From the NCBI GenBank assembly GCA_028866015.1, contig JAGWIW010000015.1, forward strand, positions 1 to 44,479: a stretch of 44,479 bases of DNA. The letters are read 5' to 3'. The notes beneath the pieces were generated by a model. That model made no database searches. It was not told the DNA's origin and worked only from the letters and a program-made list of their open reading frames with translations. This document shows, piece by piece, positions 7,927 through 15,290 of this stretch (positions are counted from its first letter, which is position 1; each line of letters opens with the position of its first letter). The DNA is from Betaproteobacteria bacterium. GTDB lineage: Bacteria; Pseudomonadota; Gammaproteobacteria; Burkholderiales; Ferrovaceae. The translations under genes were made by a program, and so were the position numbers.

Positions 7927-10900
7927 TCAGTTCGGGTCCTGGGTGGTCAAGGAGGGATTCCGGCCGTGAATCAGGCTGAACACGACCGGCACGAAGAAAA
8001 GGGTGGCCACGGTGGCGAACAGCAGCCCGCCGATGACTGCCCGGCCCAGCGGCGCGTTCTGTTCGCCGCCTTCGCCAAGCCCCAATGCCATGGGCAACAT
8101 GCCGATGATCATGGCAAGGGCCGTCATCAGCACCGGCCGGAAACGGGTGTAGGCCGCTTCCAGGGCTGCGGCCGAAGCATGCAGTCCGGCGTTCATCCGT
8201 TCGCGGGCAAAACTCACGATCAGGATACTGTTGGCGGTGGCTACGCCGATGGACATGATGGCCCCCGTCAGTGCCGGTACGCTCAGGGTGGTGTGCGTGA
8301 GGAACAGCATCCAGACAATCCCGGCCAGGGCACCCGGCAGGGCCGTAATGATGATGAATGGGTCAAGCCAGGACTGGAAATTCACCACGATCAGCAGATA
8401 CACCAGGATGACGGCGCCCAGAAGCCCGAATTCAAGCCCGCTGAAGGACGTCTGCATGGTCTCTACCTGCCCGCGGATCACCACCTTGGAGCCTTTCGGC
8501 AGATGAGCTGCGGTTTCCGCCACAACCCGGCGCACTTCCGCAGCCACGGATCCCAGATCCGAATCGTGAACGGACCCGAAAATATCAATGACACGTTTGA
8601 CATTGTAGTGGGTGACCACGCCCGGGCCCACGCTGCGGTGGAAATTCGCGAGGTTGGCCAGGATCTGGGGCTGCGGATTGCCCGGGGTGCTGATGGGGGT
8701 GGTGGCCAGATCCTGCAACGTCCGCATGCGGTACTGCGGCGCTTGCGCCGCCACGTTGTATTCCACGCCATTTTTGGGATTTACCCAGAAGGTGGGATTG
8801 GTCTGGAAACTGCCGGAAAGCGAAATCAGCAGATTCGAGGCCACATCCTGCTGGGTGTATCCCAGCAGTTTGGCGTTGCTGCGGTTCACGTCCACATTGA
8901 TCTGCGGATAGTCGAAGGCCTGCTGGATGTGCATGTCGGCAGCACCCGGCACATGGCGCAGCCGGGCCAGCAGTTCATTGGCATAGACACGATTGCCCTG
9001 CAGGTTGTTGCCGATGATCTGCACGTCAAGCGGCGAGGGCAACCCGAAATTCAGGATCTGGTTAACGATGTCGGCAGGCAGGAAAGAGAAGCTCGTGGAC
9101 GGAAACTGATCCGCAAGCTGGCGGCGCAGCCGCTTCACATAAAAGTCGCTGGGTTTGTGGCCATGCTTGAGCGAAATAAAAATGTCGGCATCAGAGGGCC
9201 CGATGGGTGCTGAAGTGCTGTACGAGAGGTTGATGCCGCTGTAAGGGAGACCGATGATGTCCACCAGGCTATCCAGCTCGGATTTGGGAATGGATTCGCG
9301 AATCGAGCGTTCCACGGCATCACAGAGCGCAGCCGTTTCCTCGATGCGCGTGCCGGTGCGTGCGCGCAGGTGCAACTTGATCTGCCCTGCATCCACGCTC
9401 GGGAAAAAATCCTCCCCCAGCCAGGGCACCAGCAGCCCGGACAACAGGACCAGGCCCATGAACCCGCCGGCAAACACCTTGCGATGATGCAACGCCATTT
9501 CCAGCAGCTCGTGGTAACGGTCGCGCAGGGTGTGGAAGCCCCGTTCGAAAGCTGCCTGGAAGCGCTGCAGGGCATTGCGCCGGGCATCGACCGCTTGCGG
9601 CGAATGGGCGCGCAGCCAGTACTTGGCCAGGGTGGGGACCAGTGTTCGCGACAGCACGTAGGAGGCCAGCATGGCAAACACCACGGCTTCTGCCAGGGGC
9701 ACAAACAGGAAATGGGCTACTCCCGTGAGCAGGAACATGGGAATGAACACGATGCAGATGCACAGCGTAGACACCAGGGCCGGCATGGCAATCTGGTGTG
9801 CCCCGTCCAGAATGGCCGGCTCGATGTCCTTGCCCTGCTCCAGGTGCCAGTTGATGTTCTCGATCGTGACCGTGGCATCGTCCACCAGGATCCCCACCGC
9901 AAGCGCGAGCCCGCCCAGCGTCATGATGTTGATGGTTTCACCCAGCCAGGACAGGCAGATGATGGAAGCCAGGATGGAAAGCGGAATCGAAATGGTGATG
10001 ATGAGGGTGCTGCGCCAGGATCCCAGGAACAGCAGGATCATGAGACCGGTCAGTGCCGCAGCAACCACCCCTTCCCGGATCACCCCGTTGACGGCGGCAC
10101 GCACGAAAATGGATTGGTCGCCCAGCGGTTCAATCGACATGCTCGGGGGCATGTCCACGCGAATGGAAGGCAACATCTCCTTGATGCTGTCGATGATGTT
10201 GAGGGTGGAAGCATTGCCTGTCTTCAACACGCTCATGAGGGCCGCACGACTGCCATTGACCCGGACGATGTTGGTTTGTGGCGGAGACCCGTCCCGTACA
10301 TGCGCCACGTCCCGCACGTACACCACGCCGCCCTTGGAGGTGCGGATGGGAATGTCGTTCAGTTCGGCCACGCTGCCGAAACTGGCGTTGAGCTTCACGT
10401 AGTACTCAAGGTCACCGATCTTTTGGGTGCCGGCCGGAATGATCAGGTTCTGGCTGCCGATGGCATTGGTGACGTCCTGGGCCGACAGGCCGTAGGTTCG
10501 CAAAGCCACGGGATTCAGGTCCACCTGGATCTGGCGCTGCTTGCCGCCGTAAGGCCAGGGCAAGGAAGCGCCCGCCACGGTGGCCAGTTGGGTGCGAATG
10601 AAGTTGTTGCCAAAGTCGAACAGCTGCGATTCGGACAGCTTGGAGCTGGACAAAGCCAGCTGAAGGACAGGTACGCTCGAAGCGTTGTACGCCAGAATGA
10701 ATGGCGGCATCGTGCCGGGAGGCATGGTGCGCAACAATGTCTGGGAAATCGACGTGATCTGCGCCACCGCCATTTCTTCATTGACGTTGGGCTGGAAGAA
10801 ATACTTCACCACCGCAATGCCATAGAGCGACTGGGATTCCACATGCTCGATGTCGTTGACCGTGGTCGTGGCCACCCGCTCGCTGAAGGACACGATGTTG

Positions 10901-11082
10901 TTGGCCATGTCCTGCGGCTGCAGCCCGTCGTACCGCCACACCACGGCCACCACGGGAATGCGGATGTTGGGGAAAATGTCCGTGGGCGTCTTGCGGATCG
11001 AAAACAGTCCCAGCAGCACGATGAGGACTGCCATCACGATGAAGGTGTAAGGCCGCTGCAGGGCTATTCTAACGATCCACAT
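7927..11082 (-). CDS. RND-family multidrug efflux permease (AcrB-like)
   Basis: A 1051-aa proton-driven inner-membrane pump of usual length. Visible are the N-terminal helix, a large periplasmic loop starting PTDIFPNIRIPVVAVVW, and TM4 with the proton-relay Asp pair in VGILVDDATVTIENIN. A second periplasmic loop and the C-terminal TM bundle follow (RFRPVLMTALAMIIGMLPMA). The TM10 segment reads GVATANSILIVSFARE, with Ala where AcrB has the relay Lys940; I recall the same replacement in a broad subgroup of these permeases. The substrate is not predictable from sequence. It is the first gene of the operon permease-adaptor-outer factor-GntR. Confidence 0.95.
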   Translation of the reverse strand: MWIVRIALQRPYTFIVMAVLIVLLGLFSIRKTPTDIFPNIRIPVVAVVWRYDGLQPQDMANNIVSFSERVATTTVNDIEHVESQSLYGIAVVKYFFQPNVNEEMAVAQITSISQTLLRTMPPGTMPPFILAYNASSVPVLQLALSSSKLSESQLFDFGNNFIRTQLATVAGASLPWPYGGKQRQIQVDLNPVALRTYGLSAQDVTNAIGSQNLIIPAGTQKIGDLEYYVKLNASFGSVAELNDIPIRTSKGGVVYVRDVAHVRDGSPPQTNIVRVNGSRAALMSVLKTGNASTLNIIDSIKEMLPSIRVDMPPSMSIEPLGDQSIFVRAAVNGVIREGVVAAALTGLMILLFLGSWRSTLIITISIPLSILASIICLSWLGETINIMTLGGLALAVGILVDDATVTIENINWHLEQGKDIEPAILDGAHQIAMPALVSTLCICIVFIPMFLLTGVAHFLFVPLAEAVVFAMLASYVLSRTLVPTLAKYWLRAHSPQAVDARRNALQRFQAAFERGFHTLRDRYHELLEMALHHRKVFAGGFMGLVLLSGLLVPWLGEDFFPSVDAGQIKLHLRARTGTRIEETAALCDAVERSIRESIPKSELDSLVDIIGLPYSGINLSYSTSAPIGPSDADIFISLKHGHKPSDFYVKRLRRQLADQFPSTSFSFLPADIVNQILNFGLPSPLDVQIIGNNLQGNRVYANELLARLRHVPGAADMHIQQAFDYPQINVDVNRSNAKLLGYTQQDVASNLLISLSGSFQTNPTFWVNPKNGVEYNVAAQAPQYRMRTLQDLATTPISTPGNPQPQILANLANFHRSVGPGVVTHYNVKRVIDIFGSVHDSDLGSVAAEVRRVVAETAAHLPKGSKVVIRGQVETMQTSFSGLEFGLLGAVILVYLLIVVNFQSWLDPFIIITALPGALAGIVWMLFLTHTTLSVPALTGAIMSIGVATANSILIVSFARERMNAGLHASAAALEAAYTRFRPVLMTALAMIIGMLPMALGLGEGGEQNAPLGRAVIGGLLFATVATLFFVPVVFSLIHGRNPSLTTQDPN

Positions 11083-11111
11083 CCCAAAGGTCCCGTGACA
11101 GAAAGCGCATG

Positions 11112-11140
11112 ATTATAGATTATCGATAATTTACCCGCAA
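11112..11140 (-). promoter_or_regulatory. Predicted promoter of the RND operon
   Basis: On the minus strand, a perfect -10 TATAAT (11112-11117) is preceded, with a 17-bp spacer, by TTGCGG (11135-11140), a weak -35. The start codon lies 30 nt downstream of the -10. A 12-bp palindrome fills most of the spacer. Confidence 0.6.
11119..11130. promoter_or_regulatory. Palindromic operator candidate ATTATCGATAAT
   Basis: Perfect 12-bp palindrome placed between the predicted -35 and -10 of the RND operon, a classic repressor position. The GntR protein encoded last in the same operon is the likeliest binder. The link is inference from position. Confidence 0.6.
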
Positions 11141-11196
11141 GCTCCGGACCCGGCCCGGGTATTTGCAGATGAATCTATTTAATTCAATTGGTTATA

Positions 11197-11607
11197 TTAT
11201 TTTCCAGCGGCGCGGTCGGCCTTTTGCTGCAGCCGTTCATTGAAACGCACCATGTCGATCAGCATGCGCTCGTGAATGGCCGTCCCAATGAGGTCAAGAC
11301 CATCCGTGGCCTCCACCCGGAACTCGATGCGCCGCCCGTCCACATGCGTGACTTCGGCATGCGCCGTGGCTGTCATCCCGACCGGGGTCGCCGCCAGGTG
11401 GGTAACGTCCACACGCGTGCCCACGGCGCTTTCATCCCCTTCCAGATAAGGCTTGATGGCATTGAGGGCCGCATTTTCCATGATCAGCACCATCACCGGA
11501 GTCGCCAGTACGGGGGGCAGCATGGAATCCTTGAAGCGGTTGGCCAGGTGCTCGGCTGTCACCACAAGCGAAAAAGAGCCTTGGGCTCCCACGGGAATCG
11601 GTTTCAT
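11197..11607 (-). CDS. FlK-type thioesterase family protein
   Basis: A 136-aa single hot-dog-fold protein similar to fluoroacetyl-CoA thioesterase FlK. It shows VLATPVMVLIMENAALNAI and the following VDVTHLAATPVGM, which place T36, E44 and H70 at the positions of the FlK catalytic Thr, Glu and His. Most bacteria carrying this family do not handle fluoroacetate, so a general acyl-CoA hydrolase role is more likely. The start at 11607 is chosen because AGGAG lies at proper distance and homology begins there; the longer upstream frame is the LigT gene. It overlaps the LigT gene end by 4 nt and is the last gene of the CpxRA-like operon. Confidence 0.85.
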   Translation of the reverse strand: MKPIPVGAQGSFSLVVTAEHLANRFKDSMLPPVLATPVMVLIMENAALNAIKPYLEGDESAVGTRVDVTHLAATPVGMTATAHAEVTHVDGRRIEFRVEATDGLDLIGTAIHERMLIDMVRFNERLQQKADRAAGK

Positions 11608-12188
11608 GCAGGGTTCTCCTGGTGTGCATTCAAAACGTCCGTTGCCGCGTTGCCGCGCATCGGGTAACTGCACAGCATTTTATAGGGAAGTGTGCCCTGA
11701 TGGGCTGATTCGAACAGCACATAGCGCGTGGCGCACCATGAAAAATCCGGGGCTGCCTGCGGCCAGTGCATGCCTTGTGCCTTGCGCGCCAGGGTCAGGT
11801 GCAGCTTGTACTCGCGCGCATCCACGGCAAGCCCCATCACTTCGAGGCGTTGCGAAAGCCGGCTGCGCAATGTTTCCAGTTCGGGCGGCACATCCCCCAA
11901 GAGGGTGGCAATCCCGCCCGGCCACAAGGACGTCCTGCGCAACGTCAGGCAGAAAGGCCTGCAGGCCACCCGAAGGGCGGGCAGCAATTCGGGAACACGG
12001 GCACGCGGCACATTGCCAAGAAAATGCAGGGTCACATGCAGCTTCTCCGGCGGCACCCGCGCCGCGGCCGAAGGCCACAGGCAGGACTGCTGGTAGCGCC
12101 AAAGCGCCGCACGCACCGCCGGCGGCGGGCGCAACGCCACAAAAACCCGGGCCATCGCGAAAGGGGTTTCTGCAGGAACCTCGCTCAT
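11604..12188 (-). CDS. thpR: RNA 2',3'-cyclic phosphodiesterase / 2'-5' RNA ligase family (LigT/ThpR)
   Basis: A 194-aa 2H-phosphoesterase. Both catalytic HxTx motifs are present: HVTLHFLG at residues 51-58 and HLTLARK at 130-136. They are separated by the usual distance, and RVFVALRPP at the N-terminus is typical for the family. Such enzymes open 2',3'-cyclic phosphates or reversibly ligate 2'-5' RNA bonds in vitro; the cellular role is unclear. The start ATG overlaps the stop of the histidine kinase (ATGA at 12185-12188); a second Met 11 codons on (12155) is possible. It sits inside the CpxRA-like operon. Confidence 0.88.
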   Translation of the reverse strand: MSEVPAETPFAMARVFVALRPPPAVRAALWRYQQSCLWPSAAARVPPEKLHVTLHFLGNVPRARVPELLPALRVACRPFCLTLRRTSLWPGGIATLLGDVPPELETLRSRLSQRLEVMGLAVDAREYKLHLTLARKAQGMHWPQAAPDFSWCATRYVLFESAHQGTLPYKMLCSYPMRGNAATDVLNAHQENPA

Positions 12189-13558
12189 GACGAGGCCGCA
12201 ATTTTCAGTGCGGCCGATTCCAGGTAAAACACATTGGTGGTGGGTACCATCATTTCCACGCGCAACCCTCCGCTCACGCGGTTGGTCGCACGAATGCTGC
12301 CGCCGTGGGCTTCCAGCGCGCGGCGCGCGATGGCAAGGCCCAGGCCATGGCCATCGGTGCTTTTTTCCTGGGTGCCGCTGCGGTAGAACGGCTCGAAAAT
12401 CAGGCCCAGTTCTTCTTCGGGCACGCCGCACCCCTCGTCCGTCACAACCAGCCGCACGCACTGCAATGAAGCGTCCACGGCGGATTCGAGGTGGACCGTG
12501 GTTCCTTCCGGCGTATGCTTGACGGCATTGCGCACCACGTTTTCCACCGCCTGCTGCAGCAACTCCACATTCCCCTGTACTTCCGCGCTGGCCTGGCCGG
12601 TCCAGAGGACATCCTTTCCCTGTGCCTGCGCCTCGAAGCAGGCATCGTTCAGGATGTCACCCAGCAGCTCGGCAAAGTTGGCAGTCTGCGGCGGCGTCCC
12701 CGGAACACCTGCATCCAGCTTGGACAGCGTCAGGAGTTCCCCCACGAGCCGGTCCATGCGAACGCATTCCCGCTCCATGCGCGCGAGTGAAGGTTCAATG
12801 TTTTCCGGCTGCTGGCGCACCAGTCCCATCGCCGCCTGCAAACGCGCCAGCGGCGAGCGCAGTTCGTGCGAAATGTCGTGCAGCAGCCGGCGCTGTCCTT
12901 CGATCAGTCCCTGCAACTGGTCGGCCATCTGGTCGAAATCCCTGCCCAGGTCAGCCAGGTCGTCACGCCGACGACCCATGAGCGCTCCCACACGAACGTC
13001 GAAATGCCCTTCGGCCACGGAATGGAAGGCACGGCGCAGGAGCCCGATCGGTTTGGAAAAATACCAGGCCAGCAATGCCGCAAAGATGAGGCTGGCTACC
13101 GTGCCCATGATCACTGGCACCATGGGAAACAGGTGTGGCGGCGGATGCCCTGCCGCATCGACACCGCCGTCCGGCACGAACAGCAGATAGGTATGTCCTG
13201 CGCTCTCCACCTGGCGGATGGTGGGAGAAGCCAGCCCGCTTTTGAGCGCTTTGCGCACGGCAACCAGGGCTTCCGGGGAAACGGGGCGGGCCAGCAGTTC
13301 CTGTCCATCCTCGCGTACGGCATAGACCGGATGGCGCATGCGGTTCTGCAGCAGGTTGCGCAGTGCCTCCGTCCCTCCAAACCCCAGGGTTGCTGCAGCC
13401 GCTTCCACGCCAAACGTCACTGGACGGCTGGTGTCCACTCCTTCCAGGTTCTCGCTTTCGTTGTGGCGGACCAGCCAGATGGCGCTACCCACCCCCCAGA
13501 TGGCCGTGAGCTGTGCAAGCCAGATGAAGAAAAAGAATTTCCAGAAAAGACGGCCCAT
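12185..13558 (-). CDS. CpxA-like sensor histidine kinase
   Basis: A 457-aa membrane kinase. TM1 lies near residues 8-28 (FFFFIWLAQLTAIWGVGSAI), then a periplasmic sensor of about 130 residues, TM2 (VPVIMGTVASLIFAALLAWY) and a HAMP linker. HisKA contains HDISHELRSPLARLQ (H231), followed by an ATPase domain with NVVRNAVKHT, DEGCGVP and GHGLGLAI. The HisKA sequence and the partner regulator resemble Cpx. The start at 13558 lies 2 nt after the regulator stop; the longer in-frame extension runs through the regulator gene and is not real. It probably senses envelope stress, by analogy with CpxA. Confidence 0.92.
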   Translation of the reverse strand: MGRLFWKFFFFIWLAQLTAIWGVGSAIWLVRHNESENLEGVDTSRPVTFGVEAAAATLGFGGTEALRNLLQNRMRHPVYAVREDGQELLARPVSPEALVAVRKALKSGLASPTIRQVESAGHTYLLFVPDGGVDAAGHPPPHLFPMVPVIMGTVASLIFAALLAWYFSKPIGLLRRAFHSVAEGHFDVRVGALMGRRRDDLADLGRDFDQMADQLQGLIEGQRRLLHDISHELRSPLARLQAAMGLVRQQPENIEPSLARMERECVRMDRLVGELLTLSKLDAGVPGTPPQTANFAELLGDILNDACFEAQAQGKDVLWTGQASAEVQGNVELLQQAVENVVRNAVKHTPEGTTVHLESAVDASLQCVRLVVTDEGCGVPEEELGLIFEPFYRSGTQEKSTDGHGLGLAIARRALEAHGGSIRATNRVSGGLRVEMMVPTTNVFYLESAALKIAASS

Positions 13559-13560
13559 GC

Positions 13561-14247
13561 CTATTCCTTGATGAACCGGTATCCCTGGCGGTAATCGGTG
13601 TAGATGTGGGAACGCCCGTCGGACAGGGTCCCCAGCTTGCTGCGGATCTTGCTCATGTGGACGTCGATGCTGCGGTCGAAACGGGCCAACGGGCGCCCCA
13701 ATCCCAGTTCCGACAAAGTCTTCTTGCTGACCGCCTGGCCAGCGTGGCGGGCCAGGATTTCCAGCAGGTTGAATTCCGTACTGGTGAGTTCGAGCGGCAC
13801 TCCCTTCCATTCGGCGCGCCGCTGGGTTGGCCACATTTTCAGATGGCCGGCCTCCAGCAGGCGGGTGACCTCATCGCTTCCGGAAGCCTGGGAGCGCCGC
13901 AGGATGGCCCGGATGCGGGCCGTGAGTTCACGCGGCGTGCACGGCTTGGCCACGTAGTCGTCGGCCCCCAGTTCGAGGCCCACGATGCGGTCCATGTCGT
14001 CTCCGCGCGCAGTCAGCATCAGCACGGGAATCCAGCTTTTCGTGCGGATGCGGCGCAAGGTTTCCAGCCCGTTGAGGTGAGGCATCATGACATCGAGCAC
14101 CACCAGGCCGTAACCGCCTCCCAGCACTTCGGCCAGCCCCTGTTCCCCGTCATGCGCGATCGTGGCGGCAATGCCTTCGCCCTGGAGATATTCGCGAAGC
14201 ATCTCGACCAGTTCCACGTCGTCGTCGATCAGCAGCACTTTCACCAT
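13561..14247 (-). CDS. CpxR-like response regulator
   Basis: A 228-aa OmpR-type regulator close to CpxR: KVLLIDDDVEL at the N-terminus, phospho-acceptor D52 in VVLDVMMPHLNG, MLTARGDDMDRIVGLELGADDY, and the Lys in VAKPCTP. The winged helix has ELTSTEFNLLEIL, and FDRSIDVHMSKIRSKLG matches the CpxR recognition region (FDRAIDMHISNLRRKL in E. coli, from memory). It is the first gene of a four-gene operon with the kinase, LigT and thioesterase genes. A perfect CpxR-type box lies 75 nt upstream, consistent with autoregulation. Confidence 0.93.
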   Translation of the reverse strand: MVKVLLIDDDVELVEMLREYLQGEGIAATIAHDGEQGLAEVLGGGYGLVVLDVMMPHLNGLETLRRIRTKSWIPVLMLTARGDDMDRIVGLELGADDYVAKPCTPRELTARIRAILRRSQASGSDEVTRLLEAGHLKMWPTQRRAEWKGVPLELTSTEFNLLEILARHAGQAVSKKTLSELGLGRPLARFDRSIDVHMSKIRSKLGTLSDGRSHIYTDYRQGYRFIKE

Positions 14248-14276
14248 GAATTGCGTTCCAGTTCGGTACGGTCTTC

Positions 14277-14282
14277 ATCATA
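14277..14282 (-). promoter_or_regulatory. Possible -10 element of the cpxR-like operon
   Basis: TATGAT on the minus strand, 30 nt upstream of the regulator start. No good -35 is seen at 17 bp, as expected of an activator-dependent promoter. The CpxR box lies about 45 bp further upstream. Confidence 0.35.
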
Positions 14283-14321
14283 ATCAAGCACTGGCGCCGA
14301 GCCTCCATCGCCCCGATCCAC

Positions 14322-14336
14322 TTTACATCTTTTTAC
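14322..14336 (-). promoter_or_regulatory. CpxR box (GTAAA-N5-GTAAA)
   Basis: On the minus strand the sequence is GTAAAAAGATGTAAA, an exact match to the known CpxR consensus of two GTAAA pentamers spaced by five bases. It lies between the CpxR-like gene and the divergent Ser-rich gene and could control either or both. I found no second exact copy in the window by eye. Confidence 0.8.
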
Positions 14337-14445
14337 GCTGCTTGCGCATTCGCTGAAACTTTTTAACATCGGGAAACTTCACTTTCGCCCCAAGCTTCTA
14401 AAAGACCGGGATTCAGCCGGTTATTCCTGCTTTTGGAGACGGCGT

Positions 14446-14485
14446 CTTCCACTACAGTGGAAGCTGGGGCTGCGGCCTTGGCCGC
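14446..14485 (+). other. Two hairpins in the leader of the Ser-rich gene
   Basis: Perfect inverted repeats CTTCCAC-TACA-GTGGAAG (14446-14463) and GCGGCC-TT-GGCCGC (14472-14485) lie 40-80 nt upstream of the start codon. They could structure the 5' untranslated RNA or, for the first, be an operator. The role is unknown. Confidence 0.4.
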
Positions 14486-14523
14486 TTGCCGACAGACACC
14501 CCCCTTACACCTGGAGATTTCCC

Positions 14524-15174
14524 ATGAGCCTCATCGGCGGTTTGAGCAGCCTGACCAATCCTTCATCCCTTTTCCTCAATGGTGCCAGTCAGATCTCGTC
14601 TTTGGTCAGTGGCGGAGATGGTGATGGCGACGGTTCCAGCACCAAAGGAGTCGGTGGCGGCAATTTCATGCAGGCCATTTCCCAGGCCCTGTCGCAACTG
14701 GGGATTAGCAGCGCCTCCCAGCCCGATTCAGCCTCGTCCAGCAGCAGCTCCGCGCCACAATCGCCCCAGGCGGCCATGCAGGCCTTCCTGCAGAACCTGT
14801 TCGCCGCCCTGCATCAGGCCGGCAACGTGGCCGGCCAGACTGGCGGCCACCACGAGCACCACCATGGCCAGGCTTCCGGCACCATGGCGACGGGCTTGCA
14901 AAGCCTGATCCAGCAGCTTTCGTCGTCGTCTTCTTCCACCAGTACCGGATCATCATCCACAGTTACGGGGTCCTCCTCCAGCAACAGTCTGGACTCGCTG
15001 CAATCGAGCTTCCAGAACCTGGTGACCGCCCTGAACAGCTCATCGGGAACCGCTGCCACAGCCACTTCGGCCAATGCGCCCACCTTGCAGGCTTTCCTGC
15101 AGAACCTGCTGCAGGACGTCCAGAATAATGGCACCAGCCTGACCCTGGGCTCCTCGGTCAGCACGGCAGTCTGA
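14524..15174 (+). CDS. Ser/Gln-rich low-complexity protein with His cluster
   Basis: A 216-aa protein of unknown function. It has no clear signal peptide. It is rich in Ser, Gln, Gly and Ala, with several poly-Ser stretches and a His cluster (GGHHEHHHG, residues about 107-115). Three amphipathic segments share a pattern: FMQAISQALSQLG, AMQAFLQNLFAALHQAG and LQAFLQNLLQDVQNNG. The second and third are related, suggesting an internally repeated short helix. A good GGAG lies upstream of the ATG. It is transcribed divergently from the CpxR-like operon across a CpxR box, the position often taken by a Cpx target gene. I cannot assign a family with certainty. Confidence 0.75.
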   Translation: MSLIGGLSSLTNPSSLFLNGASQISSLVSGGDGDGDGSSTKGVGGGNFMQAISQALSQLGISSASQPDSASSSSSSAPQSPQAAMQAFLQNLFAALHQAGNVAGQTGGHHEHHHGQASGTMATGLQSLIQQLSSSSSSTSTGSSSTVTGSSSSNSLDSLQSSFQNLVTALNSSSGTAATATSANAPTLQAFLQNLLQDVQNNGTSLTLGSSVSTAV

Positions 15175-15183
15175 TCCCTGCCT

Positions 15184-15210
15184 GGCGTCAGGGCATCCCA
15201 CCCTGGCGCC
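15184..15210 (+). terminator. Hairpin after the Ser-rich gene
   Basis: A 10-bp stem (GGCGTCAGGG/CCCTGGCGCC, one G-U pair) with a 7-nt loop starts 10 nt after the stop codon. It is strong but lacks a T-tract, so factor-independent termination is possible rather than certain. Confidence 0.5.
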
Positions 15211-15240
15211 CTGCCTGCGGCAGAACCGCAACGAATTGAC

Positions 15241-15246
15241 TATAAT
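15241..15246 (+). promoter_or_regulatory. Possible -10 box upstream of creatininase-like gene
   Basis: An exact TATAAT lies 45 nt upstream of the start codon at 15291. No recognisable -35 hexamer is found at normal spacing, so this is a weak call. Confidence 0.35.
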
Positions 15247-15290
15247 GGCCGTGATGAATCGCAGCATTCCGGCCGCAAGCCTTTTCCTTC

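Noticed and set aside
7792-9213. 473-aa plus-strand frame opposite the permease and adaptor
   Set aside because: Shadow frame; it spans the boundary between two real minus-strand genes and shows no family features.
9370-11112. 580-aa plus-strand open frame opposite the RND permease
   Set aside because: Its composition (Gly, His, Gln, Arg rich, no domain) is that of the antisense of a GC-rich gene, and the minus strand encodes a full permease.
11150-11163. GC palindrome (ACCCGG-C-CCGGGT type) as terminator of the thioesterase operon
   Set aside because: The symmetric arms leave only a 1-nt loop, so it cannot fold as a hairpin, and there is no T-run.
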